Of a stretch of DNA of 64,000 nucleotides, positions 1 to 13,066 are shown piece by piece (the stretch's first letter is position 1; each line of letters begins with the position of its first letter). Under the pieces are notes generated by a model. It made no database searches and was not told the DNA's origin. It saw only the letters and a program-made list of their open reading frames with translations. Location of the stretch: contig JAGTXK010000073.1 of the NCBI GenBank assembly GCA_019096195.1, positions 1,364,001-1,428,000 on the forward strand. The letters run 5' to 3'. Position numbers and translations under genes: made by a program. This DNA is from Boletus sp. NGJ (lineage: Eukaryota; Basidiomycota; Agaricomycetes; Boletales; Boletaceae).

Positions 1-707
1 GCTTCTTGTCGGTCTGTTCTTTTTTTATTATTCCTCGTTATATGTGGCTTCAAGGTGATGTTTTTTCAGAGTCAAGCCCTGCATTGCGGTTGGCGGGAGT
101 ATTACTGTAATATTATACCTCAACGTTTCCATGTGTCACGCGTCACGCCCACATTAATGTCTTAGACTCTACTCGCACTACAATCACCGACCTTGTTATT
201 TTGCACGGGAGATACAATAAGATGTCATTTGGACCTGAGGCCTGAGAGTGGGAGCCCAACTGCTCGAGGATGATGGGGAAACTATTCACACCCGCATTGA
301 CGCCAAATCAGCGGGATTCCGTCTCGCATCATATGAACGCGCCGTATACAGTATTATTAACAAGTCATTCGGATCAGCAGACACGGAATATTAAATCAGG
401 GGGATGAACACGGTAGCTAGCTAAATGTGAGTGATATCGTTCAAAGATGGGTCCCGAGTCCTCCCGAGGTTATATTTCAGCATGTAGTCCCACCGTCCAT
501 GCTAGATCCACCTGGCATGGAGAATGCAAAGGGTGTGGTGATAAGTGGAGTCGCCTGTCTAACTGGCAGTATTTCATTCGCATCTAATGAGGAGATCACA
601 GCACGCTGAAGATAGTCAGTACTTGGTTGGATCGTCATGCGTAACAAGGTGGCATTGTCGTACACACCTACCACAAATCGCACCCTGATTGGAAAATTGC
701 TCGATCC
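1..707. other. Gene-free left edge
   Basis: No convincing coding region. Two short overlapping open frames (about 427-683) lie antisense to each other and resemble nothing I know. The part nearest 707 should hold the 3' untranslated region of the phosphatase gene, which stops at 708. Confidence 0.5.
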
Positions 708-3700
708 CTACCTCGCGCCGCCAGATGTGAGACCTCCCTTTTCCGGAACTGCTAATCGTCCTGGTGTGGATCGAGTCGCATTTACACCTACAGCCATGTC
801 CCTTGACCCGCCCCCATTTTCACCTGCATCCGGGGAGGACTTGCTCGATTCGAACGAGAACTGATCACCTTCGTTGCTCATTTCGCGATGGATGCTGGGC
901 CGTTTATTCGATGACAAGGCGCCAGACTTGTCTTCCCTGAGAAGTTCGGTGGGGCTGGGACCGCGTTTCCCCTTTGGCGGCGATGATACGCCCGATGAGG
1001 ACGATGTAGGGGCCAATGAGACCTGACCGCCTCCAGTATTGCCTTCCGAGGTCCGGTGGCTTGGAGGTTGCGCGATGGTATGCAACGGACGGGTCCTGTG
1101 TGGGGTATCCGCCACCTTAGCCTCATTCGCAACCCCAAACCACGTCTTCGCATCACTGTGTCCAGACCGTTGCCCACCTTTCCTGAGACTCGCTCCGGGT
1201 TCGCCCTCAGCAGAACTGGCGTCATCGCTTGACCCGCTGTACCCCCAGAGTTCGCGTTCCTCGTCTACTATCCTCAAGGCGCCTTCGATTATAGCTGCAT
1301 GAACGAAGACGTATTGTCGTAGGCTCTGGCACAAACTCATCCGTTGTTCCCGCATGTCTTGGATGACAATGCAAACGGGCGCTGCAAACGATGAGATAAG
1401 AGGGGGCGACGAGTCGTTGTGGAGCTCCCGCGGTAGCTTGTAATCGATGATCGGATGATCCGCAGCGCGCTGGTCTTGCTCAGACGTACCAAGAACCCCA
1501 GTAGCAGCTGGAAACTGCTGCAGCGTTGAATCGTCCGAAACGTGGAGCATAACCTCTTCTCTGCCTTGGGTTTCTCTAGTCGGGAGAGGTGGATTCATAG
1601 CAGAGCTGCTGCTATACAATGTCTCTGGTCCGTTCAGGTAACTTAGCTCGGTGTTAAGCCGTAGGTTGCTTCCCAACTTTGTAGGAACCGCGAGTTCTTC
1701 TGATTCATCGGACAGCACCTGATTGTCCCTCCCGCTCCCTTCTGCGTCAGCACTTTCTCCACTGCCAAACTCCTGAGGGGGGCTCGGCGACTCACCCGAG
1801 CCTGGACCCGAATTTGGCCGCGACGGGGAGCCTTCAGCTGCGTCACCACCCGAGAAGGGCTTACTCCTCTTGGCTGCTGCAGGCGGGAGGATGGGACTCG
1901 AGAAACTTGCAACAGGTGACGACCCAAGCATCGCTTTGTGATGGCGTGAGTGAACCGTGCGTTGAAGGCTCGCCGTACTCGAACAAGCAGGTTGAAGCGG
2001 AACAGAGACGGGACGTGGGGGAGAGTCGATTTCCATATCGGAGATTGAATTAGTATGAATTACTGAGGGACGATGAAACGGGGCATTCGACTTGAGCTTG
2101 TGCTCAGGGGAACTTGAATCCGTGGATCCAGCAGAAATCGAGGTGACTGAACTATTCAGCAAACGGGCGCGTAGCAAACTTGAACCAAATCGAGAACTTG
2201 TACCAGTCCCGGAACCCGAGTTTGAAAGCGATATTGACCCAGATCCTGGTTTCGACACTGAGGACGGCGGAGGACCCCCATTCCCACTTCCAGTCCCGCT
2301 TCCACTTGCCCTACCCGTATCCCTCTTCCGCTCCACTTTATTTCCACTGCCACTGCCACTAGCGCTTCCGCTAGCATTCGCGCTGGCACTCCCGTTCATG
2401 GAGTCATCCATAGATAGGCCGCTGCTGTTTGAAGTACTTCCTGGGGACCTCCCCCTGCTCGAAGGTGGGAACGAAAGTGACGGCGGACCCTCTTCTGCGT
2501 GGGCATGAGCCTGGTCAGATACCCGTTCCACCCACTCACGTGTAGAAGAGGACCGCCAGCCAGCCTCCTTGGGATCACCGAGGTCGATGCCGGTAACATT
2601 GGTACCCTCTGGCACGTCGTCGGTTCCCGCATAAGGGACATGTACCACGAGCGATTCCGAACTGGAACACTGTTTCTCACCAGAGGGGTCCCTGGGAAGA
2701 TAGTGACGTCTGCGGCCTTTCGTGCGGTCCCCAGCAGAAACGCGGATGGGGACTGTGTTGATCATATGAAGCGGGTCCAGGGTCCTCTCTGCCTTGTCGA
2801 TGGTGGGTTCGTCGACATCCATGCGTCCACTTTCATCAGAGATACTGTCCTCGCCACAACTGTCCGCAGTGTTAATCCCCGTCTCCGTGCTTTCGACACT
2901 GAACCTTCCGCTTGCTTCCACGTCATTTACGCCAACTTTTCCCTCCGTACTGACCTTTGACGCCTTCCTTCGTTCCTCTCGCCGTTTTCGCACTTCTCTC
3001 CTTATGCCATCCAACACGGCATCGACGGCAATGAACCCTCCCGTCCTCCCTACTCCAGCCGAACAATGCAGCAACACAGGGCTTGCCTTGCCGAGTGCAA
3101 ACGCCGCAATACCAGTCTGCGAATCCAATTCGGGGTGCCTCCATTCATTTCCACGCCTTCTCCCTCCCCCTGGCACGACACCAGCACTAGTCGGGGACAA
3201 CGATGACGTGTCATACCCCATCTGGTCAGACCCAGCATCTGGCGACTGACTGCCGCTCGCGCTTCCGGGGCTCAGGCTTCCACTCGGACTAGGACCTGGC
3301 GTGCTCTCTGCGACAGCCTGCTCGACCTTGTTGATGAGGTCAAGCACGCCCCGCGGGTCATCTGGGACATTCATGTCTGACCAATCGAGGTACTGTAAAT
3401 GCGTAATTCTCCGCGGTGGAACTCTCGGATAGGACGTGTGGCTAAAAGCAAACGTGCGTGTAATCAATGTAGGCTGGTCTCTGGACGCTTCGTTCGCCTT
3501 CCCCTGGGGTTCACGGATGGCGAAGAATCCCTGCGTGGAGATGTCCATAGACGACGGGTTGGCGCTGGAGGACATGGGTGGAGAAGTGGATAGGAGTTCG
3601 AGCCTCAGTGGGCCGTATTCGGTGTCCGTCCAGTATGACCCACATTTCACCATGGCATTTTCGACTTCGCGAGTGAGCATGACGATGACGTGGACATTTT

Positions 3701-6275
3701 GTTCCCAAACAAGACTAGGGAAAAGAAGCGGTCAGCGTTGATCATCCGCTAACTGATTTGTAAAGACGCACGTCCAGAAATCGACAAATGTCGAAGGTAG
3801 CGGTCCTTGGGTTGCAATGTACCGCTTGCGGGTACACAGCGGTTGGACGTATGAGGCATTCACGTAGTCGTCCACTGGGGACGGTTCTGTCCGCAGATCA
3901 TGCTTCGTTCCTATGTCATTTGCGGCCTGTTCAACAGTCTCCGCTCTACTCGGGAAAACACCAAAAGGAGCGGAAGATGAGGATACCCATTCCAATGTCC
4001 GTTCCTGCTCTCCAATACTTGGCAATAAACTTCCCGGGCGATTCGGTAGGCGCAGTGGGAACGATGGAAGCGGTGCGAGAGGAGACAAGCTTGACGCCGG
4101 CAGAGCAAGCAGTGTCCCTCCCAACCTTGCGCCTGGACTCACACTGATACCGGAAGGGAGGGATAGCAGTTGAGGTGGGCGTGCACGCACGGGGGTCTCC
4201 ATCGGCGTATAAAAAGGAGGTGTCGCAAGCGGAAGTACCGTAGCTGGCGTAGATGATCCCGACATCCTGGAGTCTTGCTCCGTGACGTCATACTCGATCT
4301 GCACTCGGGGAACACTAGGACTTGGGTTCGAAGTTAGATGGGCCCGTCCGGCTTCGAACACCACACTAGTCCCTGCGACCGACGACTGCGCATCGGAATA
4401 GAAGGAATGTCTCAAAGAGGCACTGACCACCTCTGTCACCTCTTGATCCGGATTTTTACCGAACGCAGGACTCGACCGGCTCCGACGTTGCTTGTCTTGT
4501 GCTTCCTCCTCCCTTCCTTTGCCTTTGCCTCCCTCCTGATCCTTCGTACTCCGACCGCGGCCCTTGTCTCGCTTGCCTGGATGTGAACCTTGATGACGAC
4601 CGTCATGCAGGCGGACGCGCGCATGCTCAAAAGGCCAGATATGGGTATATCTGCAAGTCAAGAATTGGTGAGCAGGTCATTCGAATGAATACTCTATGAA
4701 AAGGTAGAGAATCCTCCTATATAGGCTCCACAAAGAGCCCTTGCCAAGGTAGGATGATCGACGATCGCTATGGTAAACCCGATCTGGATATTACGATCAT
4801 GAAGGACCTTCGCGGGTCCCGCAATGTCGGCGCGATGACACTCGTTGCAAACAGAAGCGCGGAAAACCAAAGGACAGAGACCACGTCCAAGCGAAAACCC
4901 ACCTGTTCTTGGTGCCCTTTTCTACACCAGCAGTGATGGAAAATGGAAAGGTGAGGCGATGAGGCGAGCCAGGTACTGACTTTGCGCCGGTTTGCACGCT
5001 CACACCGCCTTGCCCACGAGCGCCAACTGTTGCGTCACCCTTGCCATTTCTACATGACTTTGTGGAAGAAGCAAACGCAGTGACTTGACTTTCCCTGGTA
5101 TGATGCTCCATGACTGAGCGCAGTCGTCGCTGTTCGGCGAGTTCGATGCGATAGAACTGCATTGCGAGTGCTTCGGTACCCTCCTCCACGTTTGGATCAT
5201 TCTCGTCAGGATCGGATGTATGAGGATCGTCGCTCGACTCGGAACCAGATTCAAGACTATCCAGACCTGGATGACGGGTAGCGGATGAATGTCTGAGGGC
5301 AGAACGACGAGCGACGTCCTGCAGCCATCGAAAGGGCAGATCGTTAATTCGTCTCCTGACACGTCTGGGAAGCCGCAAGGGGATACGCTCAGTGATACCG
5401 TGGGAAAGTTCGACGTTCTGACGAATGGCGTCAAAGAAGGGGTTAGCAGCACGAGAAGCTGATGGGGCAGGGGTGTTTGGGAGGGTATGGGAGCCGGGGA
5501 TGGGATCAAGTTGCGGGGGAGCAGCTGTGGTGGAGAAGAGGGAAAAGGCAGCTTTTGGGAGATGGGTTGTTCTGAGGGCACCGGATGAGGATGCGGGATC
5601 GGTGTCGTCTTCATCTGGAGTGGGGGGTTCTGTGGTAGCGAATTGGCGAGCGTCCCTCCAAACAGCCTGAAAACCGCCAGAGACCCAACCTAGTTCGCCT
5701 ATAAAGCCCTCTGCACGGAATTTGCGCAAGAGACCGGCGATGATACTGTTATCAGGAGAGGAGGCGGAGTCGGTATCGTATACCAAGATACACGATGCAG
5801 AAGACCAGTCTGCAAAGCGGGCGCGGGAAGAGGGTGAGGGGAGCATCTGGGAGAGTTTTGAGAGGGAGAAAAGGGGACGCTTGAGGAGGGTTGTTGGGAC
5901 GGAGAGGGAAAGAGCATGGTTTATGCGGGCAGCGGCGTGGGCAGCGTGGGGACGGATGTCGAGGATGAGGGTGCAAGGGTCAGCAAGGTAGCGAGGAAGG
6001 GCGGAGGGAGGGACGGAGGAGAAGGGCTGTGGGGGAGAGGGGGAGGGAGGAGGGGGAGGGAGAGGGAGAGGGGAGGGCAGCGGGGGGTGAGAAGGGGGGT
6101 GAGGTTGGTTGGGGGTGAGCTCGCCGGGGAGGAGACGGGCAGTGCGGAGGTCGGCGTGGCCGAAGCGGAGGGAGATGGCGTGTGCAAAGTCGTCGTGGGT
6201 GGTGTCGAAGGCGGCGTCGGGGGAGCGGGCGGGGCGTCGGACGGAGACATTGGAGAAGAAATCGTCGGACTCCAT
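708..6275 (-). CDS. Rhodanese-domain protein tyrosine phosphatase (Pyp/Ptp2-Ptp3 type)
   Basis: Predicted cytoplasmic or nuclear tyrosine phosphatase of the fungal class that dephosphorylates MAP kinases (family knowledge). Three exons: 6275-4903, 4650-3772 and 3714-708, with introns of 252 and 57 bp. They join in frame to about 1752 residues. The first ATG in frame is at 6275. Residues about 95-215 form a rhodanese fold (LILDIRP), preceded by a proline-rich stretch. A spliced core follows (FSITAGVEKG..., IWPFEHARVRLH, YINA-like VNASYV, ATQGPLPSTF, WTLVWEQNVHVIVMLTREVE). The catalytic loop HCSAGVGRTGG has its Cys codon at 3065-3063. The Q-loop segment (MREQRMSLCQSLRQY, FVHAAIIEG) is encoded at about 1357-1285, so roughly 570 Ser/Gly-rich residues interrupt the domain. 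The WPD loop reads WSD (3383-3375). The 252 bp intron is long for this genome. Family call firm; in vivo substrate unknown. Confidence 0.9.
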
Positions 6276-6631
6276 CAAGGCGGCAAGGACAGCACGGGTG
6301 TCCTTCTCAACACAACGTCTCCCTTCATTCCGTACAATCACGTGCTATGATGTCACGGGTCTAGACCACCACGATGTCATCTCACGTGATCATCACACTG
6401 TTGATAACCGTGAGAACAAATTGCCACCTTTTCCTCTCTTCGTCGGAATGCAACGGTATGACGACTCAGCCCACCGCCAGAGCAAGCTGTACCGTATCAT
6501 GTCCAAGGCTCTCTTCTCTCACAAGAAGGAGGACTCAACCATGATCCTCTCAGACCGTCAGTTCACTCCTCTCTCCCTCTCGTCTTCGCGTCGTTCTACC
6601 TTTGTATTACAATACAGTCGCGCCCGTCATC
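6276..6631. promoter_or_regulatory. Divergent promoter region, phosphatase / MDV1-like
   Basis: 356 bp between two divergent start codons. A CT-rich tract (about 6510-6600) lies just upstream of the + strand gene, as is common before fungal start sites. Individual factor sites cannot be assigned by eye. Confidence 0.5.
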
Positions 6632-8980
6632 ATGACCCCGAGGATGATCACAGCTGCCGCCACCGTCTCCTCTCGCTCCCGCGCGTCAATTGCCAGCACC
6701 AAGAGTGGCACCAGGATGGACTTTGCAACCCTCGGACGCGCCCCACTGCGCCTCACCCTCGGAAACCGCCGCGTCACGTCTCGCGACCTTCAAGTGGCAG
6801 AAGCCACCCAAGAGCTACTCGGTGCCAATCTTCCGGAACCCGATGGCGTAGCCTCCGACGTGAGTCTCTTGCGCGGATTTAATGCAACAATCCCGAGCTC
6901 CGAGAAGAACCGGACGAGGAGGCGACAGCTGCGAAACGTCGATCTCCCCAACGTCGGCCTACGAAAATTGGGCTTGCAGGCAAGAGGCATGTTGGAGGAC
7001 GAGGCCGAGGACGGGCAGAGTGTCGCCAGCGAAGACGATGTAGCTGTTGACCAAAGGAGACGGAAAGGAAAAACAAGGGCCAGGGAGAGTCTCAGCACCA
7101 CCAAGATCCTAGGCAAGCACGAGCTCACGCGACAAGCACAGGAAATCGTGGGCGACAAGCAGAATTTGCATGTACGGCGGGTACGTCCATGTTTCCTCAT
7201 ACCTCCCTCTTTGCTCCATGTGATGCTGTACAGAGTCTGGTCCAGAGCGAGATCTCCGAGGTCGAACACAAGATCAAGGCATTAGATCTCATTCGCGAAC
7301 AATTAGAACGAGACCTGCTCAAAATTCAGGAGGATGAATTAGAGTTGGATGCCGAGCGTGTGTCGACTCTTGCTTGCTTCGTCTCAGCCAGCTCACCACA
7401 TCAGTACAAGGCATTCAGGAACGCTTAGAATTCGAACAAGCAACCTTCAAACATCACAAAGTTGCTACCCCTCAAACTCACCATGTCCCTCCTTCGCGCC
7501 GGAGAAAAGGTATACATTACCACCGCTGACACTTGCTCACATCTCACCATGTTTTAGGACCCGTCTTTCTACCCTCAGAGCACGACGACCTTCCTCCCGC
7601 TGTAGCATTCATGGTATCTCACATTATTTCATATTCTGTCTGTCTCATCACTCATTTATCATCCAAGACCTTGGAAAGCCATTCCACCCCGATAACCGCC
7701 CTTGATTTCTCAGAACCATATGGAACATTGGTCAGCTCGTCACAGGATGACCCTCAACCACGGGTTTGGGACTTGATGACAGGATCCGAGATTGGCCGTT
7801 TATGTGGTCACCGTGGTGGAGTCAAGTGCATCCAGGCAGAGGACAGCTTGTGCCTGACCGGCAGTGAAGATGGTTCTGTTCGATTATGGGATCTTCGTCT
7901 CGTGGATGACAACTGGGAAAAGGACGCACTGAGCGCCGTTGTAGAAGAAGACTCAAGCTCGTACCATGACAGAGAGCTGATCGAGAAACCAGACTACAGG
8001 TCTGGCACAGTGAGCGAAGCTGGTACAGACTCCGAGGGACCTTGCGTGCGGACGTTTGACGGTCACAGCAAGGCAGTCACAGCTCTTTATTTCGAAGACG
8101 AATGTTTGGTGAATGTCGTCCGTGACGTTGTGCGCGACTATGTTGACTCTTGATAGGTCACGGGTGCATCAGACAAGACGCTCCGTCAATGGGATCTCAC
8201 TACTGGTCAATGTGTGCTCACGATGGACATCCTTTGGGCGATCTCCCACTCCCAAGTCACCCCGCCTGGTAGTCTGTTACCGTTTTCTGGGGCCGCCGCC
8301 GCCACAGGCACATTCGCCGTGCCAACGCCACCATATGCGGATGGGAGTTGGGATATGTATCAAGACTTTGTAGGGAGCGTCCAGTTCTGGGGTTACGGGC
8401 TCGTGAGTGGGAGTGGCGATGGCGCGGTCAGGATGTGGGATAGTGAGTACCTTGCTCGATCGTGTTTTCATCAAAGGAATAATGATTCGTAGTGCGTACT
8501 GGCCAGGCTCATCGCACCCTGCTCGGACATACAGGACCCATAACATGCCTACAGTTTGACGAGATCCATATTGTCAGTGGCAGTCTGGACAAGTCAATTC
8601 GAGTGAGTATAGACATCGCCTTGATGTTGGATACATCAATCATGTTTGTTCTTTTTGAGGTATGGGACGTGCGTTCTGGCGGGGTGTTTGAAACCCTCAA
8701 GTACGACCATGGATTGACTGCGCTGCAGTTCGACACCCGCAAAATCGTCGCAGCCACGGGGGAGAACGGTGTCAAGGTATACTGCGCACGTCACATTCAC
8801 GCTTTCCACGTTCTCAGCGCAATTCTATCTTTTGCACTCCAGATTTACAACCGCACCACCATGCAACACTCCACGCTGTGGACAAACGGACACACCCGAC
8901 CGGTCGCTTGCCTCCGGTATATGGACCGCTATCTCGCTTCAGGCGGACGTGATTCAACCGTGAAGATCTGGACACTTTGA
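6632..8980 (+). CDS. MDV1: Mdv1/Caf4-like mitochondrial division WD40 protein
   Basis: Adaptor that in yeast links the outer-membrane protein Fis1 to the dynamin Dnm1 during mitochondrial and peroxisomal fission. The order is an N-terminal extension (about residues 1-175), a coiled coil ([18 protein letters not shown]..., then [18 protein letters not shown]), then WD40 repeats to the C-terminus with repeat ends [26 protein letters not shown] and VKIWTL. Introns read from the sequence: 7181-7233, 7358-7404 (47 bp, restores the coiled-coil frame) and 7510-7557. A 54 nt in-frame segment at about 7612-7665 looks like an intron because its translation is hydrophobic and breaks the conserved order. 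Further introns follow before the last repeats. The ATG at 6632 has A at -3; the next in-frame ATG is at 6644. TGA at 8980. MDV1 versus CAF4 paralogue cannot be told apart here. Confidence 0.85.
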
Positions 8981-10556
8981 ATCTAGGTCGCGTGGGAGCT
9001 TCGCAGATACCTCGACCTGACTGACGATTCGGACTTAAACCAGCATCAGTAAACCCCGCAAGCAGATGTAGCATACATACATATACAAACCGCCTTATTC
9101 CACATCATCTAGACTATTCCCCAATTTGTTTGGGTGATCCGATTCTCCGTCGCACAATGAACAAACAATGCTCCCGACTTGAGCTTATCGTGGTAGGTAC
9201 CATGTTGTCGGTATTTCCTCGCGTAGCCGCAGACACCTTGCTAGACCACCGCAATCAACGGGCTGTGCTCTGGCGTGGACGAACAGATAAGGTGAGCAAT
9301 CAAACTTCAAAGAGACTGTTTCGATTCGCTTCAAATGGCGTCAGTGCGCGAGATGAACAGACTATACCGTGCCGTAGACCTCCTTCCATTGATCTTTGTG
9401 GATCGTTCTTGTTATTATTCGTCCGAACCATATGCACCAAACGTGGTGGAAAAAGCAAAGGTCGTGGCTCGAATTCCATACCCATCGACGCTATATTTCA
9501 AGGCCGCCAGGGTGATCGTGTCTATATTACTCCTTCTGGCACTTGCTATTCATCAAGATACCCGGTGGCCATCTGGGCTGCGCAGTAGGAGGGACTCTAC
9601 ATCGTTATTCCAAGCCCAGGAATAACTCAAACGTTCCATTCTGTGCCGAACATGCGGTGATATGTCTATGGCGTACTTCTCGCATTGCTTTCAGTACTTG
9701 GCCTCGACTTCGGAAGCGGTCGGCTGCTAGTAACTCGACATGCGGATTTTTTCCTTTGTGCCTCTGGAGTGATCCCATGTCAGGCCATTCCTTGCTCTTG
9801 GCACAGAGCAGAGTATCCATTTGCAATGTGAGACTTGCTCCCAGCTGCCCCCCAGGGAACCTCATCTAGAGCAGACGGCATCCTTTTTTCAAAGGCTTTT
9901 CGTGAGTCCAGCGTTGTCGTGCACGAGATATGGCTTTATTGACGCCGTTGGCGAGCATCAGATGTTACGCTGGTGTTTTTAGTTTTCAAGTTGGTCTAGG
10001 TGCTTTTAAACCTTGCAAGTCCATTCGCGTTGGAATGATATCTCGGGTATGGGTGGGCCGGCCCTCGAGTATTTATCGATCGTCGATCATCGCTCATTGG
10101 CCTAGGTACCTGGAAACCCAAGGTAAAGGAACGACCACTCGACCGATAGTAAGGATCAGACTCCTTTTCCTCGGTCTGATCATGTATTCCATCTCATACC
10201 GGCGGTCCACACGCAAGCGCTAGTTTCGGACCTCGCATTCAAGCGCGCATTGTGGATCCAGTTCCAGGGCGGCGGGAGCAACGATGTATCTTCAGACGGT
10301 AACAACTCAAGCACTCAAGCAGATCTTTTCGGTACCGTAAACAACCATGTCACGACGGACTGGACGAATGTATCCGCGACCAAGGATCACCTTCCGATCG
10401 GTATGCCCCCAGCGATTTTGCTTGCAGATATGAGAAGCTGAGTCGACCGAGCGGTCGGCGTCCCCGTGCAGATCATATCATGCATTGCCTTTACCCATAG
10501 AATTCTGGGCTGGAGGCGAGTTGAAGGCAGGGTTCCCTCACTGAGGCGTCGTGGTC
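8981..10556. other. Poorly coding region after MDV1
   Basis: About 1.6 kb with only short broken frames. One + frame (about 9335-9625) has a hydrophobic segment and another (about 10250-10441) is Asn/Thr-rich, but neither has recognisable homology or a convincing splice chain. It may contain exons of the uncertain gene at 10557 or a decayed gene. No repeat or RNA gene seen. Confidence 0.4.
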
Positions 10557-11168
10557 ATGATAACCCACTTTCCGGTCTCGGTGTACATTGGTAACCCGTT
10601 CCAAAGTGAACGTCCTCCGGATGATGACATTCAGGTACTCTATCTCCCATTCTCTGGTTTACCCCATCTGAAAGTCGTCGTAGACGGCTTGAACGTATTG
10701 CGAGCTACATGGACATACAGCAAGAGGTTGAGCCAATCGGCAGGGCAAGTCCACCCGCATACTGGCCGACTTCGGGTGACTTGCGAGTGGAAACCCTCCC
10801 AGCTCGATACGCGAGTGTATGCAGCTCTCTTTTCCCGCGAAAGTTATAGCCTGATACCGTTCTTCCAGAATGGCCCTAACTTCTCCACGACCTGGGATTC
10901 CACGTCCGCCCCGGAGAACGAGTCAGGATTGGTGCGTAGCCCTTGCGCTCTGGTGATCATGGAATATGTAAAGTACCTTGGCAGTTGGTCGCACTGGGAG
11001 CGGAAGGTAACTTCCACCTTTCCCAAGACATTTTGCCGACTAGATTCGTCATATAACACAGACCTGTATTATGATGGCATCCTCACATTCCCCATCGAGC
11101 CCACGGTTCTGCGTCATCATTCCGCAAACAAGGAAGCCCCACTGGCCATGGTGCATCATTCAGTATAA
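10557..11168 (+). CDS. Uncharacterised ORF
   Basis: Open frame of about 203 codons from the ATG at 10557 (the two codons before it are open but begin with GTG). It contains NPHTG-like text (QVHPHTGRLRVTCEWKPS) and several aromatic, beta-strand-like stretches (VYAALFSRESYSLIPFFQNG; LDSSYNTDLYYDGILTFP). The length without a stop, together with an apparent globular pattern, makes it more than noise. It has no obvious signal peptide and could be the last exon of a longer gene starting near 10235. I do not recognise the family. Its 3' end lies 170 bp from the convergent RRM gene. Confidence 0.35.
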   Translation: MITHFPVSVYIGNPFQSERPPDDDIQVLYLPFSGLPHLKVVVDGLNVLRATWTYSKRLSQSAGQVHPHTGRLRVTCEWKPSQLDTRVYAALFSRESYSLIPFFQNGPNFSTTWDSTSAPENESGLVRSPCALVIMEYVKYLGSWSHWERKVTSTFPKTFCRLDSSYNTDLYYDGILTFPIEPTVLRHHSANKEAPLAMVHHSV

Positions 11169-11337
11169 GACGATTGTCTTCTACGAGCACACAATTCGAG
11201 TACTTTATATGAAACAACTACCCAAGCATTTACAGCCTGAAGATAGGAACGGAAACCAAACAGCACAACAACAAAGAAAAGAAAAGAAAAACAAGGCAAA
11301 TAGAACAGATCTACACTTTTGAAATCACTTTGTCGGA

Positions 11338-12729
11338 TCAGGAGCGCCTGTGGCCAGAGTCTTCGGCTCGACTGCTACGATGGTAGTCCCTGACGCGTAC
11401 CCCTTCCCGCGGAGGGCCAGTGTACCTATCGCCGTTCGAATGACTTGGTCCCGCGTATCTCGAATCATATCGCGGAGGTGGACTGAATGAGCGACGTCTG
11501 GATGAAGCGTTGTATAAATTTACAGAGTAATGTGAGAAGGTATAGTCTTACCGAGATCGAGACCCATTCGCGCTGCTGCCAGGGTAAGGAGGCGGTGGCG
11601 TCAACTGACGTCTACGTGTTTCATGCGGTTGATAATGGCCCCTGGAGAAGGCGGTCATCGATATTTGAACTTCAGCGTAGAGTGTGCTTACCGAAGCACT
11701 TTGTCATGATCATCCCTCCCAATTGGCGGGGGACCAGGAGGAGTTCGAGGCCTTCCGCTGTGCGCTGGGTATGCTGCACTTCTGTCTTCTGCATGAGGAA
11801 GGCGCCTATCATACCGATCGTAGGGTTCGCGATGAGGCGGTGCCCCACTCGAAGGGTAGTCCCTCTCAGAACCGTGATATCCAGTTCGGTCATAGCGAGA
11901 CGCCGGCGGTGGTGGTGGAGAGCTTCGCATGCGATAATCCTCCAACTCACGACGTGGAGGTGGATTGTCACGACGGTCACGTGGCGGGCTTAAGACCCGC
12001 TGCTGATCTCGCGCTGGAGCGGGTGGGGCCGGAGTGTCGTAAGAGCGACCATCCCTCGAGCTAGTGTGTCTTGAATATTCATCTCGATATGCATGAGCAT
12101 CTCTAGGTGGATGGTCATGGTAATCACGGGCGGGATAATTGCGATCGTGTGGGGGCGGGTCATACGTGGCACCACCGCGCCTAATGTGATATATTCAGCT
12201 CGTACGGACGATGAACGTCGGAGATCAACACTTACGATTGAGGGGTGGTCGGACGAGGACACTCCCTGTGGTGGATTCTAAGTTTTGTATCGAATGCCTA
12301 GATCACAGCGCACTCACCTCGCCCAGTGACCGTTTTCGCCACATCTGAAGCATGCACCGGGTTCTTCGGACCGTTTGAACGTCCGCCCACGGCTATGAGA
12401 AAGCTCGACCCGTATTTTGTTCCCCATGAAAAAGCCTTCGTGATACCTGGCAACGCTTTCCTCTGCAGCCTCCCTGCTTTCAAACTCCTAAAACAGATTC
12501 CCAACATCTCAGTGACGAGATCAAGGCAGAAAGGTGGAAGAATCTTACCACGAAGCCATACCCAAGTCTAGAAAACGAGAAAGTGGTGTTAGCGAGAGCC
12601 TTTTTTGACGAATTAAAAAAAAATCCACTTGAGTTCGATGGTGACGATGTTGCCTATTTTGCCAAAGCAATTTCGCAGATCCTCCGAGCGAGTGTTATCG
12701 GGGAGACCACCAATGTAAATTTTGTTCGG
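11338..12729 (-). CDS. RRM plus CCHC zinc-knuckle RNA-binding protein (SR-like)
   Basis: Predicted nuclear RNA-binding protein, of the kind that acts in splicing or mRNA export. From 12729 the spliced product begins PNKIYIGGLPDNTRSEDL (RNP2), then KLGYGFVEFESREAA (RNP1 region), then a zinc knuckle CFRCGENGHWAREC (C-X2-C-X4-H-X4-C). A long low-complexity tail rich in Arg, Asp, Tyr, Pro and Ser follows, ending SGHRRS. Several 50-70 bp introns are visible, for example donor GTAAGATT after GYGFV and donor GTAAGC at about 11687. The stop TGA is at 11340-11338. The acceptor before PNK needs a phase-0 exon upstream, so the start codon is not in this stretch. The best candidate is the exon at 13270-13067, listed separately. 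RRM and knuckle assignment is firm; exact function is not. Confidence 0.8.
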
Positions 12730-13066
12730 CTAAGTGGCGCAGAGTTCAATACCGGGGCCAGATAAAGGAGGGAAGCGACAACGGGAAGAAAGCGAGGACC
12801 AATGAGCGAAAGGAGCGCGAAGCGGAACACAGTCTAGACAAGCAAGTAGACAAGGAACCCAATTGCCGCGCCCCTGGATCTCGAAAGGTGGAGCAGATCG
12901 AAGTCCAAATGCCAGTTACCAGTGTAGCCCCCAGAGCACGACATAAGCTGCGAGCGGGCTGCCTAGGGTGTGGAACATCGACACGAACAGGGCACGAGGA
13001 CAGGAGACGACAGGAGCAGCAGAGCAGGAATGAAACAGCAAAAACAAGAGGATAAGACCTAAGCAC

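Noticed and set aside
2092-2508. Open frames opposite the Ser/Gly repeats of the phosphatase
   Set aside because: Low-complexity codon repeats create long antisense frames; no independent support.
5916-6350. Gly/Glu/Val-rich + strand frames
   Set aside because: Antisense to the proline-rich stretch of the rhodanese-phosphatase.
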